This document shows, in pieces, positions 24,581-31,668 of a stretch of 53,111 bases of DNA. The DNA lies in the IMG/VR virus record IMGVR_UViG_3300005265_000011, positions 1-53,111 of that record; one strand, written 5' to 3'. Position 1 is the first letter of the stretch, and every line of letters begins with the position of its first letter. The stretch is from a virus. The position numbers and the translations under genes were made by a program. Under the pieces are notes generated by a model. It saw only the letters and a list, made by a program, of their open reading frames with translations, was not told where the DNA came from and ran no database searches.

Positions 24581-25665
24581 AATAACATACCTTTCAAAGT
24601 TTTATTGTGCGGATTGAATCTCTTGGAGGAATGGCGGCGAGCGAATTCCGTATAAAACCTTGCATTTAGAAAACGCTTATAAGCTCCCCAATTAGTAATA
24701 CCTCTCTCCTCCACCACTTCTACCCATTTCATTCCTTTATCCGGCTCACCTAATCCAAGGGGCTGTATAAGGAAAGGAGAAACTTTTATTAAGTCTGGAT
24801 GTTTTACCAAGGAATAATCCTCTGGCATTTGCTCAAACCTGGATTTGCCCCACTTAATTCCAAGCTCCTCAATATACTGCTCAAACATCTTTTGGCGTAT
24901 TTTAGTTAGGTTCTGGTAATGGTCCGGAGACCAGGTTTTGGGAGAAATGCAAACACAAAAATCATCGGAATAGTCCCATTTCCCATTTCTCCATGTTGGC
25001 ATCATAATTTTACCAAATCCCGAGAGAATCGTCCAAGTGGCGGAATCCACACTATACCAGGGGTATCTTCCCATAAGTTTGAGACTTGTGACTGCAAATC
25101 CATGGAATTTTATTAATGGCTTACCTTTCTCATCCGTCACGTATTCCATACAGTCGTCAAGCCATTTTATTTTCTCTGGTGTCGTCCGGTCATTGGCAGG
25201 GGAAAGGCCTATATAGTCTGACAAGTGCATCATTTTCTTCAACCATTTCCAGTCGTCATTTTGGTGAAAAACATGCACCACTTTATCAGGTGGCAAGGCC
25301 TTCCTCATTTTCTTAAAATTTCTAAAACCCTTCCTGGCAGCAGTATTTGCCATTTTTTTGGTAATATGCTTCTGACCAGGAGAAGCGGGGATGACATCGA
25401 GGTTGACAATGTGTTCCAAGTTTTCTTCATGCTCTTGGCAAAAAGTAACATATTCGTCAACGTCAATTTCCATCCCCTTGCTCCAAGCAGAAAAAGCACC
25501 AGAATCCATAAGGATGTTCTTAAAAATGTGCTTATTGGAAAAATAAAAATCTGCCTGGCTTTTAGTGAAATAATGGTAGGACAGGAGCCTGTTTTCCATA
25601 AACTCGCCAAGCAAGTCTAAATCAGGCTTCTCAATCCCCTGCCCTCCTGCCATAAAGACTTTCAT
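24577..25665 (-). CDS. dpdA: DpdA-like 7-deazaguanine DNA transglycosylase
   Basis: This 362-residue TIM-barrel enzyme is related to tRNA-guanine transglycosylase and would exchange guanine in DNA for a 7-deazaguanine. Signature segments are LMDSGAFSAW (D54), NLDVIPASPG (D90), VFHQND (about residues 132-137), KFHGFAVTSLKLM (about 186-198) and YSVDSATW (D207). Such DSGAFSAW/VDSATW patterns are those I associate with phage DpdA proteins. It is encoded directly after QueF (ATGA overlap) and before the clamp. No zinc-binding C-terminal CxCxxC is obvious. Confidence 0.85.
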   Translation of the reverse strand: MKVFMAGGQGIEKPDLDLLGEFMENRLLSYHYFTKSQADFYFSNKHIFKNILMDSGAFSAWSKGMEIDVDEYVTFCQEHEENLEHIVNLDVIPASPGQKHITKKMANTAARKGFRNFKKMRKALPPDKVVHVFHQNDDWKWLKKMMHLSDYIGLSPANDRTTPEKIKWLDDCMEYVTDEKGKPLIKFHGFAVTSLKLMGRYPWYSVDSATWTILSGFGKIMMPTWRNGKWDYSDDFCVCISPKTWSPDHYQNLTKIRQKMFEQYIEELGIKWGKSRFEQMPEDYSLVKHPDLIKVSPFLIQPLGLGEPDKGMKWVEVVEERGITNWGAYKRFLNARFYTEFARRHSSKRFNPHNKTLKGMLL

Positions 25666-26102
25666 TTCGTTCTGTCTTCTGAAGCAAACATAGAAGGATC
25701 ATGGTAAGTTGCACGAACTTTCAAAGTAATGCCACCACGTGCATTAAAATCACCCACCACCTCCATACTCCGAGGTTTGCAAACATCAACCAAATCGTCC
25801 AAAATCTTGTTCGTAATGGATTCCATAAACGCCCCACTGTTCCTATAAGAAAATAGGTACAGCTTTAAGGATTTGGTTTCAATGCAATGCTTTTTTGGTG
25901 AATATTTTATGGTGATAGTGGCAAAGTCAGGCTGGCCGGTTTTAGGGCATAGACTGGTGAATTCTGGACAAACAAGCTCTATAAGATACGGTCGTTCCTG
26001 TTTCTTATTCTCAAAAATCTCCAACATTTCCTTTTTTGGTTCGTCGTACTTGTAAGCAGTAACATTTGAACCTAATTTTGTCAATCTTGAAAGGTCTTCC
26101 AT
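25662..26102 (-). CDS. queF: QueF, NADPH-dependent preQ0 reductase
   Basis: This 146-residue unimodular T-fold enzyme reduces preQ0 to preQ1. The catalytic Cys and Asp lie in LCPKTGQPDF (C52, D59), the spacing of bacterial QueF. The NADPH motif ETKSLKLY (75-82) is retained apart from Thr at the Ser/Leu position, which argues for true reductase activity rather than the QueF-like amidinotransferase. RGGI occurs near the C-terminus. The start at 26102 has AAGGAGACATA upstream; the longer frame overlaps the previous gene. Confidence 0.88.
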   Translation of the reverse strand: MEDLSRLTKLGSNVTAYKYDEPKKEMLEIFENKKQERPYLIELVCPEFTSLCPKTGQPDFATITIKYSPKKHCIETKSLKLYLFSYRNSGAFMESITNKILDDLVDVCKPRSMEVVGDFNARGGITLKVRATYHDPSMFASEDRTK

Positions 26103-26113
26103 ATTATGTCTCC

Positions 26114-26737
26114 TTAATAATGTATTAACAGTCCTTCTTCCATGTGACGCAATACGCCATCCCATATTCGTGGAAACTGTGATTCCACTCCATATATGGA
26201 AATAACGTCACCAAGGTATTTCAAAGTTGGCTTAAAAACATTCCTGTAATATCCACAGTCCAATATAGTTTCTTCCGCCTCACAATGCAAGGCCCAATTC
26301 CGACCATATTGCCTTGAGGTTAAAGAAACTGTGGTTTCTTTATGCATGTCCACAAAAATGTGTGGCATGCGGGAAAGTAAAGGACGATCAGGATAAATTG
26401 AACAATGGTTGTCAGGTGTGAGGTAAATGCAAGGTCCACCTACTTTGCTCACGAAAATATAATGCTTTACTCCATTTATTGTTATCGGATGTTTCGAGCA
26501 ATCTGGGGTTTCATTAAAAAGCGGTGCGTCCCAAATAATTGCTTTCGCCGGCCCACAACACCTTCCACAACCTCGGCAGGGATAGGCCCTGTAAAGTAGA
26601 GGTGAAATTTGTACATGTGCCGGCTCGTATTTCCATGTCAAATGGTAGAATTTAATTTCTACCGGAACGGCTGTCATCCTGAAAACCGTGTCATAATGTT
26701 TTTTCACGCACTGTATGGCAATGGAGGAGAGGTTCAT
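26114..26737 (-). CDS. CxxCxxCC (YkgJ-like) metal-binding protein inside the modification operon
   Basis: This 207-residue protein carries PCRGCGRCC (C54, C57, C60, C61), then GGPCIYL (C102) and HCSIYPDRP (C110). This is the zinc/iron-chelating or Fe-S pattern of YkgJ/UPF0153-type proteins. The usual final Cys after RP is Ser here (RPLLSR). It is flanked by folE (ATGA overlap) and queF, so it is cotranscribed with the 7-deazaguanine genes. Its role is unknown; candidates are cofactor supply, a further base modification step, or an unrelated passenger. Confidence 0.78.
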   Translation of the reverse strand: MNLSSIAIQCVKKHYDTVFRMTAVPVEIKFYHLTWKYEPAHVQISPLLYRAYPCRGCGRCCGPAKAIIWDAPLFNETPDCSKHPITINGVKHYIFVSKVGGPCIYLTPDNHCSIYPDRPLLSRMPHIFVDMHKETTVSLTSRQYGRNWALHCEAEETILDCGYYRNVFKPTLKYLGDVISIYGVESQFPRIWDGVLRHMEEGLLIHY

Positions 26738-27285
26738 TTTCCAATAAGCGCCATAACTTCAGCCTTGGCGGAGGCATCTTCAGCAAAAACGCCTTTTACG
26801 GACGAAGTTACCATTAGGCTTCCTTGTTGCTGCACTCCCCTGGCTCTCATGCACAAATGCACCGCCTCAATAACACAAATGGCACCAAGGGGCTGTAAAT
26901 GCTCCATAAGCGCATCTGTCACCTGCTCTCCAATTCTTTCTTGAATTTGGAGGCGACGTGCATATACATTCAAAAGGCGTGCAAGTTTTGAAATTCCAAG
27001 CACCTTGCCGGCCGGAATATAAGCAATGTGTGCCTTGCCATAAAAAGGCAGGAGGTGGTGTTCGCAAGTGCTATAAAATTCAATGTCTTTGAGGAGAACA
27101 ATTTGTCCAATTTTATCCTTATCCTCATCAAAGAATTTCATAACCTCCTCCGGCCGTTGTTTATAGCCAGAAAAAAGCTCTTCCCACGAACGCACCACAC
27201 GAGCCGGCGTCTCCTTTAATCCAGGACGGTTTGGATCGTCTCCTATCTCCTCAATTATATAAGAAACCAAATCCTGTTTCGTCAT
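26734..27285 (-). CDS. folE: GTP cyclohydrolase I
   Basis: This 183-residue enzyme converts GTP to 7,8-dihydroneopterin triphosphate, the first step of preQ0 synthesis. Zinc ligands lie in STCEHHLLP (C74, H77) and HLCMRARG (C145). The core [26 protein letters not shown] (about residues 91-116) is typical FolE. The start overlaps the queC stop by one base (TAATG). Length is that of short phage and bacterial FolE proteins. Confidence 0.95.
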   Translation of the reverse strand: MTKQDLVSYIIEEIGDDPNRPGLKETPARVVRSWEELFSGYKQRPEEVMKFFDEDKDKIGQIVLLKDIEFYSTCEHHLLPFYGKAHIAYIPAGKVLGISKLARLLNVYARRLQIQERIGEQVTDALMEHLQPLGAICVIEAVHLCMRARGVQQQGSLMVTSSVKGVFAEDASAKAEVMALIGK

Positions 27286-27956
27286 TATACCTCTCCTTCA
27301 TATGTCACAGGATCCTCAAGGTAGCACATTTCAAACGCTTCCAAACGCTCCACACAGGATCCACACTTGCCACAAGGAATAAGCTGATCCTTGTAACAAG
27401 TTCTTGTCAATTTGAAAGGGACGTCTAAGTCATTTCCAAGACCAACAATTTGATCCTTTGCCATTTCCAAAAACGGCGTCATTAATCCGCACCGTCCTTC
27501 AGAAATGCGATATATGGTTTCTCCCAAGGATTCTATAAAAGGAGGACGGCAATCTGGATAAATATGGTGGTCTCCTTGGTGTACGCCAAGGGCCACGCGG
27601 CCGGCATTGACTGAGAGGGCGTATCCTGTAAGGATGGAAGCAAAAATCATATTTCTACCGGGCACCACAGTCCTTTTCATGTTTTCGTCATTATAATGTC
27701 CCTCAGGAATTTCTCCTCCTGTTTCCAACAAGTCAGATTCAAAGTGCATAAAAATCTCACGGGTATTTATTATCCGAGGTGACAAATCATAATGTTTACA
27801 AATATCCAAAGCCGCCCGCACTTCATATGGATTATGCTTGGAATTATATTCAAAAATGATAGGACGAACGTCGTACCTGGCAGAAAGTAAAGTGGCACAT
27901 AAGGTGGTAGAATCCAAACCCCCCGACAGTGCCAATACCAAAGTTTTATTGCTCAT
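27285..27956 (-). CDS. queC: QueC, 7-cyano-7-deazaguanine synthase
   Basis: This 223-residue ATP-dependent enzyme turns CDG and ammonia into preQ0. The PP-loop SGGLDS is at residues 11-16. The C-terminal zinc site [16 protein letters not shown] is complete. A middle motif [15 protein letters not shown] (about 117-131) matches the family's substrate region. The start at 27956 has AAGGAGACACAC upstream, and the gene overlaps the queE end by 11 bases. Confidence 0.95.
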   Translation of the reverse strand: MSNKTLVLALSGGLDSTTLCATLLSARYDVRPIIFEYNSKHNPYEVRAALDICKHYDLSPRIINTREIFMHFESDLLETGGEIPEGHYNDENMKRTVVPGRNMIFASILTGYALSVNAGRVALGVHQGDHHIYPDCRPPFIESLGETIYRISEGRCGLMTPFLEMAKDQIVGLGNDLDVPFKLTRTCYKDQLIPCGKCGSCVERLEAFEMCYLEDPVTYEGEV

Positions 27957-28674
27957 GTGTGTCTCCTTTTTCTCCAAGAGGAAATAAATATTTATGAATC
28001 TGGAGATTCATGCAAATATCCGTATAACCAGACATGCAAATAGCCTCAAAAATTTCATTACACAAACCATGGGAAACACTGTTCGTTACAGTAGGAATGA
28101 CAGGGGAAAGGGCATATATTGGATCCAGAATGTATGAAAATTCTCTATACTTATGCTTCATTTCCACAATTTCATCAATCGCCCTGTCAATATCCTCCTT
28201 GCAAGTAACCACTCCTTTATAAACAAATTGCGCCCATGGCATTTTCTGGACGTGGAATCGTGGCCATTCCATTTCCCTAAAAGTTTTGGTTTTAAGTTGA
28301 TCCTGTGTTTTTATGTCAATTACATAGCAATCGACCATGAGAGGCTTCTGGATGGTCCCATTCGTCTCCACGGTAATAGTTCTTCCCGTACCAGCACGAA
28401 GTTTCGCAACCAATGTATTCAATTCTTCATGCTGTAATAAGGGCTCACCACCTGTAATAAGAATATGGTTGAATCTGGATCGTTTTATTTTTGCATATAC
28501 CTCATCAACATCCATCTCCTTATAAAAATTGCCTATTACTGCATCCTTGGTGTCACAATATGTGCACCTCAAATTACATCCGTGAAGACGAAGAAATGTT
28601 GTAGGATGGCCTTGTGGCATTAATCCAATTTCTCCATTCACGGAATCAAATATACTGTAAACTTTCATTTTCAT
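27946..28674 (-). CDS. queE: QueE, 7-carboxy-7-deazaguanine synthase
   Basis: This 242-residue radical SAM enzyme makes CDG from tetrahydropterin. The cluster motif HGCNLRCTYCDT has C33, C37 and C40 in CxxxCxxC spacing. GGEP appears near residues 79-82 and VETNGT near 103-108. The start at 28674 overlaps the queD stop in ATGA, so the longer upstream frame is not needed. The chain is complete. Confidence 0.95.
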   Translation of the reverse strand: MKMKVYSIFDSVNGEIGLMPQGHPTTFLRLHGCNLRCTYCDTKDAVIGNFYKEMDVDEVYAKIKRSRFNHILITGGEPLLQHEELNTLVAKLRAGTGRTITVETNGTIQKPLMVDCYVIDIKTQDQLKTKTFREMEWPRFHVQKMPWAQFVYKGVVTCKEDIDRAIDEIVEMKHKYREFSYILDPIYALSPVIPTVTNSVSHGLCNEIFEAICMSGYTDICMNLQIHKYLFPLGEKGDTHEQ

Positions 28675-29096
28675 GAATAACAAGCCTTGGCTTTCGCTGT
28701 CTCCCAAACACAAACCTTAGAAACCCGCACGTCAGTGGGAAAATACTCCTGCAATTCTTCAAAAATATATTTCGCCATATTTTCCGCTGTGGGATTAAAA
28801 GGCAGAATAATTAATTCAGAATGAGAAAGTAATGGAATAAAAATACCATCTTCCTCCCATTCATCCTGCTTATTTTGGGAAATAATTAAGGAATGGTCCC
28901 AATTTCCAAAAACAGCATTTGCATATTCAGACAATAGTTTAAAATCAACGACCATTCCATCCGCATTAAGGAAGGCGGAAACTACTGTAACCTCAACCTT
29001 ATAACTATGGCCATGGATGCGCTGGCACTCCTCCGAGTAAGAGGAGTCCAGCACATGTGCCGCTTCAAACATAAAATGTTTGGTTATTTTGAACAC
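28671..29096 (-). CDS. queD: QueD, 6-carboxytetrahydropterin synthase
   Basis: This 141-residue T-fold enzyme converts dihydroneopterin triphosphate to 6-carboxytetrahydropterin. Zinc ligands are H14, H28 and H30 in FEAAHVL and RIHGHSY, and the catalytic Cys is C24. The start is GTG at 29096, which overlaps the stop of the previous gene by one base. It is the first biosynthetic gene of the cluster in transcription order. Confidence 0.93.
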   Translation of the reverse strand: MFKITKHFMFEAAHVLDSSYSEECQRIHGHSYKVEVTVVSAFLNADGMVVDFKLLSEYANAVFGNWDHSLIISQNKQDEWEEDGIFIPLLSHSELIILPFNPTAENMAKYIFEELQEYFPTDVRVSKVCVWETAKAKACYS

Positions 29097-29800
29097 TATT
29101 CCGCGTCCTCAACTGCCTTGGAAACCACGGCCGCAATGTTGTCCATTGCCTCCGGATTCTCCCTTTCAATAGTAGTAAGAATCTGGAAGAACATTTGGGT
29201 TATGAATTTCATGTCCACATAACTGGACTTCCCACCCTGGTCGACATAAAGGTCGTCAGCCTCTTCCACGAGAGCTTTGAGATTGTCAAGGTCATCGGCC
29301 TCTGCAATAGCCTTTCCAAGTGCCACGGGGCGGGTAACTTTTTTAGTCACAATAGCAATCTTGTCACTTCTTTTCCGGCCGCGCTTCTTGGGCTTCTCAT
29401 CCTCGTCCTTCTTGTCCTTCTTGTCCTTCTTACCTTTCTTGCCTTTCTTGGGCTTCTCATCCTCATCCTTCTTGTCCGCTTCCTCGTCCTTGGATTTGGA
29501 CTTTTTAGACTTTTTGGATTTCTTTTTGGACTTTTTGGATTTCTTTTCAGGATCCTCGTACCATTCCGGGAAATCTTCCTCTTCAACCTCTTCCTTTATA
29601 ATAAGGTTGAGAGTCTCCCAATCATCCTCAGAAAATTCGTCCTTGTCGTCTGCGCTTATATCCTCGCAAACATCCAGAATGGCGTCAACAAGCTCATCGG
29701 CGTCATCGCCTTCAATGTACTCGTCATCACCCTCCTCGTAGTCAAAAAGTTCGTTCAGAGCTTCCGCAAGGCTTTCCAGCTTTTCCATTTCAATAGACAT
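29096..29800 (-). CDS. Lys/Asp/Glu-rich protein upstream of queD, 234 aa
   Basis: The family is not recognised. The acidic N-terminal part (about residues 1-85) is followed by a Lys-rich, low-complexity linker (KKSKKSKKKSKKSKKSKSK and repeats of DEKPKKGKKGKKDKKDKK). A C-terminal helical domain starts near residue 145. The charge pattern recalls the tail of the phage SSB. ATG 29800 follows AAAGGAGGACAT; an in-frame GTG at 29860, also behind AAGGAGAT, could add 20 residues. It lies directly after the operon promoter. Confidence 0.65.
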   Translation of the reverse strand: MSIEMEKLESLAEALNELFDYEEGDDEYIEGDDADELVDAILDVCEDISADDKDEFSEDDWETLNLIIKEEVEEEDFPEWYEDPEKKSKKSKKKSKKSKKSKSKDEEADKKDEDEKPKKGKKGKKDKKDKKDEDEKPKKRGRKRSDKIAIVTKKVTRPVALGKAIAEADDLDNLKALVEEADDLYVDQGGKSSYVDMKFITQMFFQILTTIERENPEAMDNIAAVVSKAVEDAE

Positions 29801-29896
29801 TTTATGTCCTCCTTTAATTATGGCTTCTGCCAATTTAAGATATCCAGTGTCATCAGACACAACACATCTCCTTTAAAAAATTTTATTATGGGATGA

Positions 29897-29925
29897 AATA
29901 TAATGCGCCTAATCCAAATTGTCAA
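29897..29925 (-). promoter_or_regulatory. Consensus promoter of the modification-replication operon
   Basis: Perfect TTGACA (29920-29925), 17 bases, TATATT (29897-29902) on the minus strand, lying over the end of the upstream gene and about 40-100 bases before the first start. No obvious terminator was seen between it and the polymerase genes, so queDEC, folE, queF, dpdA, clamp and polymerase should share this transcript. Confidence 0.8.
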
Positions 29926-30607
29926 GACTTTTTAATTCCTCAATCTGGCCAATTGCATTACACACTTCTCTGGCATTATTTATTCTTTTTCTTCTTAAAA
30001 TTCTCCTGTTATTATCAATATTAGCATCGTACACCTTTTCTCTATACCTAATATAGAAATTAACTGGCATTATGCGGAAATAATCTGAGCTCCCTTCCCT
30101 CCAAAGAACAAAAGGTGCCACTCCATATTTTTCCAACATTTCCTTCCAAAATTCATCTCTTGCAATCTTGTACGCCATAGAAGAATAATTAAGTAAATCA
30201 TCAGAAGCTGTAAAAATCATTCCTCTATTATCAATTGTGCTCTTATTAGGATTCCAATATCCTTCCTTCATAAGAAATTCATCCAATTTTTCACAAGGAA
30301 TTTTATTTATTTCTAATTCTTTGTGTTTTCTAAATTGAGCATATAAGGTCTTCTTATGCTTGTCCCTCATTTTTTTAATTACTTCATAATCTTCTGTCTT
30401 CTTCAAACCATCATCTTCAAGTTCCAATACCATCTTAATATTTTTCTTATATAACTTATTTGCCTCAACGAATTTCTCAATAAGCGCATCTCCTTCCTGC
30501 TTAATCCATTCATTATATTCATCCATGTTTTTCTTAACTGGAAATGCTTGGATAAATTTCTCCTTAAACTCTAAAATGAGGTCAATTTGGTCCATGTTTT
30601 TTGCCAT
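29909..30607 (-). CDS. Unrecognised helical protein, 232 aa
   Basis: The family is not recognised. The first 100 residues are helical and charged, with probable coiled coil (KKNIKMVLELEDDGLKKTEDYEVIKKMRDKHKK). The second half includes GMIFTASDDLLNYSSMAYKIARDEFW, FVLWREGSSDYFRIMPVNFYIRYREKVYD and a basic stretch RRILRRKRINNAR, possibly DNA-contacting. AAGGAG precedes the ATG. Nearby genes are replication proteins. Confidence 0.65.
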   Translation of the reverse strand: MAKNMDQIDLILEFKEKFIQAFPVKKNMDEYNEWIKQEGDALIEKFVEANKLYKKNIKMVLELEDDGLKKTEDYEVIKKMRDKHKKTLYAQFRKHKELEINKIPCEKLDEFLMKEGYWNPNKSTIDNRGMIFTASDDLLNYSSMAYKIARDEFWKEMLEKYGVAPFVLWREGSSDYFRIMPVNFYIRYREKVYDANIDNNRRILRRKRINNAREVCNAIGQIEELKSLDNLD

Positions 30608-30786
30608 AAAGTTCTCCTTTTTAGTTAAATGGTTAATATTATTTAATTATTTATAACTATGTGTAATTACTGTATTTTTTGTATAACTATGTGATTTCAT
30701 TAATAAAATTTTTGTATGCGATCGCATACAAAATATTATATAATAATTTCAATAAGTTATCTGCCTTTTCCAATAATTACGGACAG
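30608..30786. promoter_or_regulatory. Intergenic control region with 24-bp palindrome and paired repeats
   Basis: This 179-base AT-rich gap has a perfect 24-bp palindrome at 30710-30733, centred on GCGATCGC. Two direct copies of TATAACTATGTG lie 30 bp apart (30652-30663, 30682-30693). The palindrome could be a repressor site, or the stem of a terminator for the J-domain gene (8-10 bp stem then ATTTTATT on the minus strand). No consensus promoter is clear. Confidence 0.55.
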
Positions 30787-31596
30787 TTATAAATTACAAC
30801 CATTTATATATCTCTCCAACTTATATTCCTTATCCACATAATCCTCAAGGATTTTTTTGGCTGCATTAATTTTCTGCATCATAGCAGCGTTTCCACCCTT
30901 GTCTGGATGATATTTCTTCGCAAGTCCACGGTGCATGGTTTTTAAAAATTCATCAGAAATTTCTAAAGTGCGCAACTGGATAACACTATTTACCTTAATT
31001 CCAAAAATACCAAATGCAAGTATTGCCTTCTTTTCACTTTTTGAGGACTCTACAAAATCACTTCCAAATCCGTAATCCTCATCCTCCCAATCATCCTCAT
31101 CCTCCCAATCATCCTCAATATCTGGCTCTACTTTTTCCTTGTTTTCCTTGTTTTTACGACGTTTTTTCTTTTTAGCCTCAGTCTTTCGTTCTTTTTCCTT
31201 CCTCTTTTTCTCCAAATCAGAAAAAACCACTTCACGTAAATCTTCCAATGAGGCATTATTTTTAACTGCAAATGAAATATAATCTAAACGATCTTCTTTT
31301 GAAATGCCCTTATAACTAAATAAAAAACGCCAAGCATTATATCCTAATGTACCATATTCAACCTCACGTGCATATTGTGAATATTCTTTTATAGTCTGCC
31401 TATTCCAACCATATCTACGAATTAAATCGTCACGGGTGCCACGTTCACACCTATTCCAAAGCACACCTTTAAAATAACGAACATCATCCTCCGTGTGCTC
31501 CAACACTTTGGCAAAATCAACTGCTTCTTCATAAGGAATAACGCTATCCTTATCCAACAGCCGTTCAGCCAAATATTGCTCATCCATTTTTACCAT
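30787..31596 (-). CDS. J-domain (DnaJ-like) protein with N-terminal HTH-like region
   Basis: The protein has 269 residues. The C-terminal about 60 form a J domain: LAKKYHPDKGGNAAMMQKINAAKKIL with the HPD motif at about residues 230-232, which stimulates DnaK/Hsp70 ATPase. The N-terminal half has a sigma/HTH-like segment (RDDLIRRYGWNRQTIKEYSQYAREV, about 55-79) and is joined by a Lys-rich, then Asp/Glu/Trp-rich linker (WEDEDDWEDED). It is next to the replicative helicase, so recruiting host DnaK to initiation is a sensible inference. Confidence 0.82.
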   Translation of the reverse strand: MVKMDEQYLAERLLDKDSVIPYEEAVDFAKVLEHTEDDVRYFKGVLWNRCERGTRDDLIRRYGWNRQTIKEYSQYAREVEYGTLGYNAWRFLFSYKGISKEDRLDYISFAVKNNASLEDLREVVFSDLEKKRKEKERKTEAKKKKRRKNKENKEKVEPDIEDDWEDEDDWEDEDYGFGSDFVESSKSEKKAILAFGIFGIKVNSVIQLRTLEISDEFLKTMHRGLAKKYHPDKGGNAAMMQKINAAKKILEDYVDKEYKLERYINGCNL

Positions 31597-31633
31597 ATTA
31601 TAATTCTCCTTCGAATAAATTTAGATGATATAA

Positions 31634-31662
31634 TATGTAATATGCATTTACCTGGTTGTAAA
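31634..31662 (-). promoter_or_regulatory. Weak promoter before the J-domain gene
   Basis: TTTACA (31657-31662), 17 bases, TACATA (31634-31639) on the minus strand, 38 bases before the ATG. The -35 matches the TTTACA class; the -10 is a poor match. Confidence 0.45.
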
Positions 31663-31668
31663 GCAAAT

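Noticed and set aside
29195-29896. Long plus-strand ORF opposite the Lys-rich gene
   Set aside because: Antisense of AAG/GAC repeats gives Leu/Val/Phe runs; no ribosome site; shadow of the real minus-strand gene.
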